A DNA stretch of 64,000 bases from Paragyromitra xinjiangensis (lineage: Eukaryota > Ascomycota > Pezizomycetes > Pezizales > Discinaceae), in NCBI GenBank assembly GCA_038503065.1, contig JBCAMK010000014.1, positions 62,001-126,000 on the forward strand, given 5' to 3'. The position numbers were made by a program, and so were the translations under genes. The notes under the pieces were generated by a model. That model saw nothing but the letters and a program-made list of their open reading frames with translations. It was not told the origin of the DNA and did not search any database. Below are positions 34,296 to 46,038 of this stretch, in pieces; positions within the stretch are counted from its first letter, which is position 1, and each line of letters begins with the position of its first letter.

Positions 34296-36689
34296 TTTAT
34301 GAGCTGGGGGAAGATATCACAGATAAGGTGTTTCTAATTGGTGTTTTTAATTGGTGGAAAAGGGGTGGTTTGTATTTTGGGCTTACGGTATTGAAATGAC
34401 CTGTGTGGCTTTGGATGTTTACTGCATTAGAATTGAGAAGAATCCATGTGCTTTAGAGTTAGTCGGATGAACATATTAACGTGAATCATTTCGCTGTATG
34501 TGCTCTGGAAACGATCTCTTCCTATGATGACGGATGTTCAGGTGGCTCCTGGTGGATGACTCAGCTCCAGGAGATAGATACGCTTCATCTTGTAGTCCTC
34601 ATCACGGCTTATCATCCAAGCCTAAAGGCCATACGTATTCGTAATACGACTTGCTCCAAAAACCCCGTTCCGGGATAGCTCGTGTGACTTACGTATAGAA
34701 AGATACTGCACTTGCTTCAGTACGCGGGAATTAGTTATGTTTTTTTGTAGAGAAGACGCCTAGAATAAGCCCGAAATCACTAGGGTAGGTCGTATTATAT
34801 AAGTACACACTATATAGCCTTATTAGTGTAGTTCTAGGCATGACATGTTTTCAGTAGCTTTTCATGATGTATCGATAGGAAGCCCCACTATAAGAACTAT
34901 GTTTTGAGGTATGAATTAATTACACCTCTTGAATTTATTTTAATCTAGGCTATTCCGCGGACCCCATGATCGGTTGATAGGTGAGTAAGCGCCTCTTTGG
35001 GTTTCGTTGATAGTAGACCTCTTGGCCTTCCATGACGCGGTCTCCTAGCAGACGAGCTACAGAACGAGGTAGGGTTTAAAATATGAATACGGAGCAGCCT
35101 GTAGCGACTACTGTTAACCAATTGGTCAAGTCTTCACCTACTATCCGCAATAGGCTAGCTAATGCATTTATCGAGTGATATTCTATGACTAAAATTCGAT
35201 CTAGCCGATCATTTCTCTCTCCTGGTTGGCCATTGGCAAGGTCTGCATCCTGGAATAGAGAATTTACGAGGAACAAGGGTTCTCAGTATACTGAATTTGT
35301 GATTTCCCGTGGGATTCCAGTTGCATATTGTTGAATGCTTAAAGGGATGAGTAATATAGAGTACTAGATAGATAAATAGATAATTTATTAAGTGCATCTC
35401 ACTACTTGGGTTATGGCACAATACAGAGTACTATCAAGGGTAGCTCGTTTTTACGGGTTTGGGGTTTTAGGCTTGTTGCAGCCTAGGCGTGGTAAGAGCC
35501 TTATACGTGTGCAGTTGGTTAGGATCAAAAAGATAAAAAGGACCTTCAAGCCTGAGTTAGAAGACCTTTTTTTTAAAAAAATTACCTTTGACGTTATCTA
35601 TCGCGCACTCTATGTAATATTAGTACCGCTACCTACTGGCACATGCATATGTTAACATGCTAGTGATAAGCATACCCGCATACATGTAATTCATTACTAG
35701 AATAAAGAAGCCAATGGTGTGCGCATGTTGGTGAACATGAGTATGATGTAACTATTTCAAGGATTCAAAAAGCTAGGGATGCTGTAACTATCCCTAGGGT
35801 TTCGTCTCAATTCTCGGTGACTTTCACTTTGTGTCCTTTTATCGTATGGTGAGAGGCCTCTAAAATCCCCACCCTAAAATTTTGAAAACGCACATTGACT
35901 ACCCTTAATAAACGCCTTAGGGAATGAGCAATACAGTGTACTATTAATTATCCAAGCTAGCTCTAGATTTTCTGTCAAGTTATACGTTACTAATTTTTGG
36001 AATTGAAAGCACATTAACCTAGCTAGGCGTCATTGGGCCTCTTAATTCCCGAATCTCATCGCAATCGGAATGTAACGGTGAAATTATATCAAGGAAAAGT
36101 CTGCCTGGCTACTATATAATGTACGTGTCTGTTTTAGGTATAAAAGTCCACGGTCAGCTAGTATTCGTGTATCAATAAGCGATATGGTAAGGCTGTCATG
36201 GGAATGCAGCCTTTGGATCGGCCACGTTATGCCGATCCTCGACTTCCAGTCTATGTTTTAATATGTTTTAATCGCAGAAGCTAGTATGGCCGAGAATTCT
36301 CCGTCTATGAGCCAATTATCACAATCGCAAGACGTAAACCTTTTCACTGGCATGCATTAGAAAATCAGCCTTGTCATATTTTATCTAAGACTGTACCTTT
36401 TCCGTGGATGCAGGTGTTCCTGTGGGTTATCGTTTTACTTTGAGATCTGTCGCACACTCTAGGCGTAAGCTGTATCGACCCTTCGTTTACGTCCGCGACA
36501 CGATAACGGTGCTGCATCTAAACTCATCAGTAGCTCCTATAGACATTACATTACTAATCTCTTAAGCTGCACTTTTCTATAGCCGCTTCTTGCTACAACT
36601 AAGCTTACCTGGTCAAACGTGACTGATATACGATTGATGCCTAATCTGTGGACAGGTGAGTTCCTAATATTATTGGATAGGAGGTACTA

Positions 36690-36857
36690 CAGTGAAAACT
36701 AATCATATGGCAGAACTGGTGTGTGTGGCGGACAGGGGTAGTTTGTGGTTGAAAGATACAATATCCGCTGGTAGCACGGCTCAGGAATATTGTGTACTTT
36801 TGCTAGAAGCACTTCTGTCCGCCACACACCATTTCCGCCAATGACCGGTTTTCACTA
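36690..36857. mobile_element. Tc1/mariner-type MITE with TA target duplication
   Basis: A 168 bp element bounded by inverted ends of about 50 bp. The left end starts cagtgaaaac and runs to about 36737. The right end, read on the minus strand, starts tagtgaaaac and shares ggtgtg(tg)tggcggacag. A TA dinucleotide flanks each side (36688-36689 and 36858-36859), the target duplication of Tc1/mariner/pogo elements. The roughly 70 bp between the arms has no coding capacity, so it is non-autonomous. The arms differ at about a fifth of positions, mostly by transitions, which suggests age or RIP. Confidence 0.8.
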
Positions 36858-36942
36858 TAGCCTGCTTGCTCTGTTTTTAGTTATCATTTTTAACCGGGCA
36901 TGCATATGAGGCTCTATCCGCGCGGCTTAGAACTCAGAATTT

Positions 36943-37600
36943 TTGCGAATCGAATCTGCAGGCCCGCCCTTCCACCTACGCCCCCATTTAAGAAAACATT
37001 CGACAAGTCCTTTTGCTCCTATAGGTAAATCTGCTAGTACCTCTTACGAGTGTAGTCAGCACAGCTCGCTGACTCTAGCCGAGTTGAGAAACATACGTAA
37101 ATACCTGTCTTCAGAAAACAAGAAACTTCCAAGTTTAGTTTTTCTACAACCTTTTCCGTATGGCCGAGTACACTGTCAACTGCTTCTTCAGTTGGCGAGT
37201 TGGCGTTGCAATTGTACACGGCGGTAACAAGATATACGGTAAGTTTTGAATAGTAAGAGACTATGATTCTAGAGGAAGGCAGCGGATCGAATACGTCGCT
37301 AAGCAAGAGAAAATACTTGACCTTTTCTCTGTAACTCTTGTGAAGCCCATAGTAGCTGAGATTCGCGATACTTGGAAGTGTCGTATTGAGAACCTCTACG
37401 CCTATTGCGCTTTTTCTAAGAGTTTTTGGGGACACTTGAGTGTTTTCTCAGTTCATCCTTGTCAATGGGAGGGATACTACCTCTTTCATATTGAGAAAAT
37501 TGGTGAGGCTGGTATTGATGATAGGCTAGGAATTTCGCCATCATTTTTCCATCACCTACAGAACCCTAATAGAGAATACTATGAGGCAATCGACGGTTAG
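36943..37600 (+). pseudogene. Possible gene relic of unknown family
   Basis: An open frame up to 37208 can be joined by an intron 37209-37275 (gtaaca..tctag) to 37276-37600. The second part reads ..RQRIEYVAKQEKILDLFSVTLVKPIVAEIRDTWK, then RIENLYAYCAFSKSFWGHLSVF, and stops at 37600. Its regular amphipathic helices look protein-like, unlike the surrounding DNA. No start codon could be tied to it without an upstream stop, so a decayed gene or mobile-element fragment is the safest reading. I do not recognise the family. Confidence 0.25.
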
Positions 37601-39444
37601 GTCCGGGTTTCTTGCGAGACTTCGGCTCCGCTTGGGTTCTAGCAGCTGATGCCTCCAGAATTGGCTTATTGCTGAAACAAAGACTATACTATAATGCCGT
37701 ATTATCTCGGTCATGAAGAACGGTTTGAACTAGACTCGACTGAAATGCTTTAATTAAAGTTACTCTATCAGGAAAGTAGGTACTTGATTGGGACAGCAAT
37801 CTCTTATGCTTAGCGGCCATTTCTGACACTTTCCGAGGGGTTTAGAAGGTCAATTTAGAACTACCTAGTCTAGGCCGGTTCTTTATGGCCGGGACGATAC
37901 GGTAGCCCGATGACGAATTTCAGTGTACGCAACAGTCCGGGGCGGACTGTGGGGGTCCTGCCGCTATCTAGAAGTGTCAGGACTGGACGAACTATATGCT
38001 GTAGGGCGTCCAGTCTAGATTTTCGCCCTGGACAGACTGCCTTACCGCGTACGCTTTGACAATCCTCAAGCCAGGGCCGAAGCTTAGCCCAGTAACTTTG
38101 TAACTTAAAAATAACATCTGCCGGCGAAGTTTAGGGCTACTCTGGCTGTGAGATGCTCTACGGTCTGATTAAAGAATCGCTCGATGTGGCTATTTCTAAG
38201 GTCAACACAGGGCAGTCTGCTGCACTAGCGTGCGATCCTGCGGGGAGGCTCACCCACACTTTACCCCATACTTGCCCACTGTAAGGAAAGGCATGAGTAG
38301 TACTGACTGTAGGGGTTTTTTTCGTCCAATCATCTGATTTGTATTTTTATGTATGGTAGGCATACGAACATATAAGGTGCAGCGTTTTTCTGATCTCTCC
38401 TCGGTCACCTGGCCGCAGCCTGGGAGCGTAGTGTGTTTGGGGATGTTCCCGACAAGGCAGAGCTTGGTATATATTTTATAATTGTTACGTTTTCCCCTGC
38501 ATGGCTTTTAGTTGACGTCTACATATATCTTTAGACAAAGTTACTAAAAAGGGCGCTAGTGCTCCAAGGCTGTGATCGCTCAAGCAAGCCGGGATGGCCT
38601 GAGTTTGACCATTCAGCATACGCAGCCATACTTCATGTCGTACAGAACTCGGATTTTACCGGGCTGCCGATTCTACCCCGTAAATAGATCCACTAGATCT
38701 TGTTTTACAATACCCAAATACTGAAAAAGGCAACGCGCAATAACAAGCGCTAGTAAATTCTGATTTCTTGCTGCTTTTTGATAGGCCTTGCCGCTGTGGC
38801 TTGTGTGTGTAGTGATTTAAGTACGTGTAGGTATTCCTGGTAATCTAGTTACATTAGCAAGAGCAATTAAATGGGATCACGGGATCATAAAACTCCCTCA
38901 GGCGTAAGCGCAATATGAACGAATACTATCGCGTTGATTGGGCCTTGAGGCAAAACTAAAACCTCCATATTCGAGCATATCGATGGCCGCCACAACAGTT
39001 ACCCCTTCCAGGTTCCAGGGGAGGCTCTGCGGCTCCGTCATGGCTGGCGCTAATTGGTAGAGATGTAGCCTAATGGTGCAACATAAAAGCACTTTTGCGT
39101 GTTAAGATGGCAAGCATCAACTGCACTCTAACCCCAGAAAATGCTGAGTGCATAATAAGCATAAGCATATGTATGTCTCACATCTCGCAAACCAGCAAAT
39201 AGAACCTGTGCTGATTCGTTCTTATCTCGAGGCAACATAGGACATCATGCTTTCATTTTTCATTTTTTTCATGAGCTAACCAGCTGGGGTACTAGATTAG
39301 CATAGCTACCAGGAATATCTATAAGTAGGCTGATAAAGTTTCGATAGCTAGTCCTGAACGCATTCCATTACTTTGCTCCCAGAACCAATTCTACGAGGTC
39401 ACTAATTCATTGCATACCCTCAGAACTCTCATAAACCCTCAAAA

Positions 39445-42400
39445 ATGGTACTTATCTCTCTTACCCCGTACCCATCTTTGGGTTTCGACATCACACCCTT
39501 CGTCGGTTCTTCAGGACTGGAAAGCAATTTCCCGTCAGTTGTGTCGGCTGGGCAAGGACTGACGAAGAATAAACTGCCAATTATAAGCCGTATAACTACT
39601 TAAAAGCTAATTAAAATCCGCATGTAGGAGCCAGCTAGCTATAGTAACGACAAGTGTGGCGCCGTAGCCGATAGTCTTGTACCGAGCTTCCTCACCCCCA
39701 CAGCAAGAGCTGGCACGCAATTCCTCGACTTGGTGCAAAACAATCGGAGACATCATGAAGATGACTCCACCTACGGATCCGAAAACGGTAGCCAACATAA
39801 TGATTCTCCAGAACGCACTAAGAAACCCGCAGATTCAGAGAGTAATATTAATGGCAACCACATCATGCAGCAACGATATAGGCACAATAAAATGCCTAAC
39901 AAAAAACCTTGCGATTACCCTATCGGCAAAAAAAGCGTTCGAAATGGCCGGGGAGATGATTCTGATACTGGCGGCGAAGAGAAGGATCGAGCGAGATACA
40001 AGGAGCCTGAAATTCCCCCTGAGGAATTCGTTCCTTGTCCTTACTTTATGGCTGCCACTGCTGTGGACAAGGTTACTCATAGATGTAGAGATTCAAATTT
40101 TGAAACTTTTCGTGGAAGCCGGTATTTACCTTCGAGTGTGGATTTTACCCTACTCACTGGCATTTATAAGATTGCTGACCGTTTGTTGTCTTGGAGTGAC
40201 CATATCCAAAATGTGCATATTAGGCCAATACAATGCATGACTTGCACTGCTCGTTTCGGAAGAATGCGGGACCTTCATAGACATAGGCGCTATTGTCGAA
40301 AGCAAGATTCGGTCCCCAGTACTGTTCCACAGTACGTTGCGGCATTTAGTCAACAGGTCAAAAAATGCAATGATATAGCTAGTCTTGATCAAATTCTTTT
40401 CCGGGGTGGTAGGAAACAGTACGACTATGTCGATAACACAGACGGTATGTAGGCTCTTTCATTTGTGACCTATTAATGCTTAGCTCCTAGAGACAATTAC
40501 TCATATTAAGCCCATTTAGAATTGGCAAAACTCACTCCTCAAGCTCGAGCTCTACTACTTTCAGACTCACCACCTTTCTTACCCCAAAATGCCCGAATAT
40601 ACAACAAAACGAAAGGTATATAATGTCCTCCCGTACCTGTAATTCATAGTACTTACTAACTCGCTAATGTCTTTCTTTTGCCGACGTGGGGGTATTAAGA
40701 AGCTACTATATCGACATTGAGCCAGTCAAATACATTGAATAGCTCCCGATTTGGCTTCATGAACCGGGAAGAGTTTGTAAGCTCATCACTCACAAGTGAA
40801 ATTTCAGCGGTTACCCAGATGGAAGGGAGCCATAACCAGGAGGAAGAAGAGGAACCCCATCATCCAGCAACATCCCCCCTTTCCCCACATACCGAAGACT
40901 CATACGTATTATTAGAAGATACAATGACGCAACAAGGTTCTGATTTGGGTTTTACCTTCAGTTCTGGATATACATCCACTCACACCACCTCTGCAGCTCC
41001 AGCAACTTCAACCAGTTCCTACTTCCCTTCCACATTCACATCTATTCCTCAAACAGCCAACAGCACACTAAGGGGGCCCAGCGACTTTCTTGTTATCCAT
41101 GAAAGCCCTGTAGATTCTGCAAGGACGGGAAAAAGAGGTCCGAGAGCGCCTTCCAAGCAAGTTCAAACAATACCAAGCCCCTCGCTGTTCTTTCAGCTTG
41201 AAAGACTTCGACTTGAAAGACTCCTAGTAGCTAGGTACCCTAGAATTGAAACGCTATCCGAATGTTCCGAGGAAGAGTCTCTCTCAGAATCTGAAGTAAG
41301 TAAATCTATAGCGTTTAATTTAATACAACTATTGTCATGGAATGCTAATTTTAGTAGGGTCTAGAGGGATCAACCAACACACTCGACGTCTCAGTAAATG
41401 CGAACATTACAACAAGTACACCAATTGAAAGGCAAATGGTGAGCATCTAGAAGCTATCCAGGCTCCTACCACCCATAGGCACATTGCTAAACTAGTATTC
41501 GACGGAGTAGCAATGCACGGGATCGTTTGAACCCCCGAGTGCATGGATACAATTTGACAGCGAGCCTCTTGCCCTTATACCCGGATTTCTTTCACTGCAG
41601 CGAGCTCATAGGGAAGAAATAAATCGTGGCGTGATTCTCAACGTTCATTTACATTTTTCGGAACCAATTTGGGGGCTCTCTGCCATCGTACCATGTGTCC
41701 CATTCGATATCCGCTCAATTCCTGTATATACTTCCGCCTCCCCAGCTTCCTATGGGAATTGCAGCTCAAACACCGGCCAAGAAGGATCTCCTGTAAATAG
41801 CCTAACTTCTCGAATTTATCAACCACAGTGTGGATCTTACCTCGGTAATGATGATATCACCCGAACCAACAAGCGAAAGTTCCCCGATGAGGATGGTAGT
41901 GGAGCAAGGCCTACAAAGAAGTCTAATCCTCAGACTATTGATGCTTTTTATTGCCTCTACTATGTCCACGGATTTTCAAATCACCGGCCATGCATCAAGA
42001 ATAAGTTCAAAAATTTTAAGGGCTTGTGGTGTGTATCCCCGAAAATATTCCTTTCCCCTTGAGGCTTGGACAGACCTAAACCTTTCTCCTTTCGCGGTTT
42101 CTGCTAGTGGGCGCCGGTTTGCTAATCATTCCTAATACCTCTAGTGACCATCTTCAAAGGATCCACATCAAATCACTGCAGTGTCGCACGTGCGATACGC
42201 GCTCAGGCATAGCGGCCGATCTAGAAAGACATGAGACTTCATTCTGTGTCAATAGGGGAGGCAATCGAGTTCAAAACTTAGTTCCGCCATGGGTCGTTGA
42301 TTTCGGCAATAGAGTTGCTAATTGCATACCTGACACTATTGCCAACCTGGAAAGAATTCTGTTCAAAAACGGGGTCAAACAATATGATGCGTTAGACGGC

Positions 42401-43430
42401 ACAGATGGTACGTAACTACCTATTGCTTAACCCATCCTATAATTCATCCATTCAATCGTACTAAATTTTGTTTAGAGTTGAGAGAACTTCCGCAAGCAGA
42501 TGTAGCAACAATCCCAACCTCCTCGCACCATCAAGGTGATGAACTGCCGTATCAACAGGATATGCTCCAAGGTCAATATACCGACTTCTCGTCTCCTGAA
42601 GATACAGAAGCACACTTTCCTTTTGAGCATCTAAACCAACAAACAATGAACATGGACCAAAACACCTTCCCTGAAACGGAGGGATCACTTGGGTCTGGTA
42701 TTGACTCATTAGCATTATTTCCTGCTGATGTTGGGTCAGCGGCTGGGTCTTTCTTCACTGAAGAAAACACTTTAAAGCCGAGACTTCCCCCGAACCTACA
42801 CATAAGCGCTACAAGTGTAGAAACATACGGACCGCCGCCTCCAAGTTCAGAAGACCTAGAAGCAATGTACCCACATCTCATCGGGCCAGACAAGCTCATT
42901 TCAGCGGTTACGAAGCAGCTAAATCTCGTTGGAACGCATGCCCCTTCAATGACGGAACCCCTGGCACGCTATTTCGTAAATCACCTCACACCCGAGATGG
43001 CAGAATCGATTCGGAAGATAATCGTCGACACACGGAAAGAAAATAATCCTCTGAAGAATTCAATGAAGCTTTTCTCTCCACCACAACAATACCCCATAGG
43101 GCCATCACCCCAACGTATAATAACTCAAACCGATACAGAAACCAGTAAGTACCAACCCCGAAATAAAAAATCAGCTGGTGAACTTTTGCAGCGGCTCCAA
43201 CCTATATAGGTTCCGAAGCAGACGAGATAAGTACAGTTTTGATACCTCCAACAATGCGGAGACCAAGACACCACTCACGACCAAGGACTCGATGCTCAAA
43301 TGTAGGGAATCAAAGCACCTACGATAGGAATCACCAATGGGGTGACTCTGCAGCATCCCCGTTCCTTACAGTGAAAGCTAAGAATATTAATCATGTAAGG
43401 AAACTACTGTGTTGTATTTGGTCGAGCTAG
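39445..43430 (+). CDS. Two-module zinc-finger protein, paralogous to gene A
   Basis: Exons: 39445-39589, 39668-40121, 40197-40444, 40520-40615, 40700-41295, 41358-41438, 41511-42028, 42145-42407, 42476-43144 and 43210-43430. They give one frame of 1,096 residues. Module B (exons 2-3) reads VPCPYF .. HRC .. DHIQNVHIRPIQCMTC .. HRHRRYC, then GRKQYDYVDNTD. Module C (exons 7-8) reads FYCLYYV .. PC .. DHLQRIHIKSLQCRTC .. ERHETSFC, then GVKQYDALDGTD. In both, a phase-2 intron splits the codon before DH, and a phase-1 intron follows the TD residues. Module C has no start codon of its own and is open back to a splice acceptor. If the 41439-41510 intron is not spliced, gene B ends at 41450 and C is a separate gene with unknown start. 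A nuclear role is inferred. Confidence 0.55.
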
Positions 43431-44013
43431 CTAATTAATCCTTTGGTATAACAAAGACCCATATGATACGGAGCAACGGCACAGATATGCAAAGCTCGCA
43501 ATCCACCCCAGATTTGTTGTATGGGGTGACCGATTTTAGTCGAAGATGGTTGGGATAATATTAAATTAAGATAAATTGAAGTGAGAATGGGGATGATGAA
43601 AGAATTCAAGGCATCTGGGAAGGTTAGGGGGATATGGGGGATATGGCGGTAGAAAAGTGGTTTAAGAGATATGTTGCTCTATAAATATATCCATGGGTTT
43701 CGATGAGAAACAGTCTCATAGAAGTCATCAAAGTATACCAAGGTATTTCGTGTATAGTACATCAGCTGCGTCGAGTGTTATGTATCAACACATAAAAGAT
43801 ATTAGCAAATCATTAGGACTAGACGCACCTAGTAAGACCAATTTGTACTTTCAGTGACAAAATTGACAGATCGTCACATGCATTGAAAGGACTGATAGCT
43901 ACCTAAAAGCATAAAAACAAATATTTCAGGAAAAGCCCAAACAAACATAATAATCCAAAGAAAATTAACAGATACAAGAGCGATTAGTAGTCAGACTTTT
44001 CCACGTGATCCAC
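43431..44013. other. Intergenic between convergent genes
   Basis: 3' flanks of the two-module zinc-finger gene and the MYND gene. No gene is seen. Confidence 0.4.
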
Positions 44014-45201
44014 TCAACACGGGTGCCCCACTGATATCCAATGGGGATCGCTATCACGTTTATAACTATCATAGCCAGAATAGAAATTCTCAAACTCCCT
44101 AGGGGTCATTCTAGCCAAAACTTGAGCCTTACTGATCGGATCTTCTGGATGCATACCACAACCTATGGAGTCTTCAAAGATAGGCTGCATGATAAACCGA
44201 CAGAAATGACAGAGTGCATCCATGTGCTGAGGTAAGAGCTTTTTGCCATCATCACGAACCACAATGACACTCCCGGCTGGCTCTTGCCAGTCCATTGACG
44301 CCCAACCCCAACTCTGGTCTTTCGAGTTGGCATTCAGGTGTAAAAATGTTGCCGCTTGGTTGCTTCTTTTGTACTCCTTGCCCAGCAACGACTTGTCTGG
44401 TGGGCATCTCTTAACTTTAATAGGTAGACCAATGAGTTTCGATATGCTGGTAACTGGTTCCCTGAAAACGGGATGGTTCCTCGGTACATCGATTGCCTCA
44501 AACTTCTTTCTCCCACAGGCTAGATCACCATCACAGCTTATTCTAACACCACATACCCCGTCTGGAGCTTTCTCGCTGTGTTTGACGTCGTCGAGTCTCA
44601 TGTCGCCGAGGTTTAAGTCGCCGACGGAACTAAAGAAATCGATCGCGTCACGGAAATCCACCGTGTCCATGTCGCCGTAGTTATCAGGATCCATACCGAG
44701 ACCTTCCTTCTTAAACACCAAAACGGGACCACGCCAACTACGGCTCATGAGACCCTTCGTGACTTCGATAATGCTCCGGTTTACCCCAGACCCATCCTTC
44801 AGGAACGCATCACGATATATGAGTTGGATCGTATTATCGAGGTCCCGGGAACGCAGCAGATTCCTTTGAAATATCGTCCGGCCCAGGTCGTCACCTATGT
44901 ACCCCTTCACATCTACATCCTCGAACCCCGGATCACCGTGCTCACCCGATCTCCAGACACAAGTGACCCAAATAAACTTAGCATTTTTCTCTTTCTCGGG
45001 GAAAAAGATCGCCCGCCGAGCTGATTTGTTGGGCCGCGTTGAGAAGTTTTTGAATTGGTCGCAAAGCATCTTGTGTTGTGGCCAGTCGGTCTTTTGACAT
45101 TTGTTAGAACAGTACAAGCTGCAACTGCAGTTTTTGCAATGTCTTGATGTCACTTTATCACAGATGCTACACTTCTTCTCGGGGAGTTCTGAGGACTGCA
45201 T
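44014..45201 (-). CDS. MYND-type zinc-finger protein
   Basis: A single exon of 395 codons from ATG 45201. In-frame ATGs at 45270 and 45327 could lengthen it to 418 or 437. Residues about 7-50 form a canonical MYND finger: CSIC-x7-C-KNC-SCSLYCSNKCQ and WPQHKMLC, whose Cys/His set binds two zinc ions and usually docks Pro-rich partner proteins. The rest (about 340 residues) shows patterns of a globular domain seen in many fungal MYND proteins of unknown function: IFFPEKEKNAKFIWVTC, GYIGDDLGRTIFQRNLL, and near the end WASMDWQEPAGSVIVVRDD and LPQHMDALCHFCRFI. There is no SET domain. Such proteins are often expanded in accessory regions. Confidence 0.8.
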   Translation of the reverse strand: MQSSELPEKKCSICDKVTSRHCKNCSCSLYCSNKCQKTDWPQHKMLCDQFKNFSTRPNKSARRAIFFPEKEKNAKFIWVTCVWRSGEHGDPGFEDVDVKGYIGDDLGRTIFQRNLLRSRDLDNTIQLIYRDAFLKDGSGVNRSIIEVTKGLMSRSWRGPVLVFKKEGLGMDPDNYGDMDTVDFRDAIDFFSSVGDLNLGDMRLDDVKHSEKAPDGVCGVRISCDGDLACGRKKFEAIDVPRNHPVFREPVTSISKLIGLPIKVKRCPPDKSLLGKEYKRSNQAATFLHLNANSKDQSWGWASMDWQEPAGSVIVVRDDGKKLLPQHMDALCHFCRFIMQPIFEDSIGCGMHPEDPISKAQVLARMTPREFENFYSGYDSYKRDSDPHWISVGHPC

Positions 45202-46038
45202 CTTGTCGATTGATTGGGGCAACAAGGTAAGATGGAACCTGTAAATGTCGCTGGTTAGGTCAGTTCCCATAGCAAAATGCAAAGGTTTTCCAATACTAAC
45301 CCGGAAATATAGTAGAGAAATAAGCAAAACACGTATTTAGAGTCGCAGACAGTAGCTAGCAATGGCAAACTAATCCTACTACTAGAGTACACCCGTACAG
45401 TGTGTTGGGTGTTATAACAGTTGATCCTAGAGTTGGATGCCTGAAATTGGCGCCACCGTACTAACACTTATGTAATACACAACCACGGTTAGTATAGCTC
45501 TATAGATCTATACTAGCAAAATTAGGTATAGCGGCGATGACAAGTACTATTCCTTAGAACAAAGAATTCTTTGAGTAATTTATTTCTACCGATAAGGGTA
45601 GGGAGATATATAAAGATACTTCATTAGATACATCCCATTACCTAGGCTATAGTGCCCTTAACACACTCTCCCAATACCGAGTTCACCGGGAGAAGGGGAA
45701 AAATGGTACTCCTAATCATTTCCAGTTTGTAAACGTAAATCGCGTATTCACTTCCTTATTATCCCGAAGAAGCCCAAAAGTTGAACCCCGAAGCGTGAAG
45801 AGCCATAATCAAGGAGATAGCGCTAACCATTAGAGTGAAAATCATAGCATACAGTCAAGACGATGTTCATAAAACATATTACTATGATGGATTCGTGAAT
45901 TCTAGTGAAACCTAAATCGCACCATAAACGCTTAAGCTCAAAGGCATAAGTATCTCAGACAATTGACCAAGCTTTATCCCACCTAAACGTCACAATGCTA
46001 ACCAAACCACAGCCTATGTTTCCCCTTTATCCTCTCCC
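45202..46038. other. Intergenic
   Basis: Includes a repeat segment near 45620-45665 similar to 35390-35435. No gene is seen. Confidence 0.4.

Larger units (their letters stand above)
34296..39444. other. Gene-poor AT-rich block with transposon remnants
   Basis: About 5.1 kb with frequent stops, ta-rich words and degenerate repeats, as expected of DNA hit by repeat-induced point mutation. It includes the MITE at 36690-36857, the possible gene relic at 36943-37600 and a repeat copy near 35370-35420. No intact gene is seen. Confidence 0.6.
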
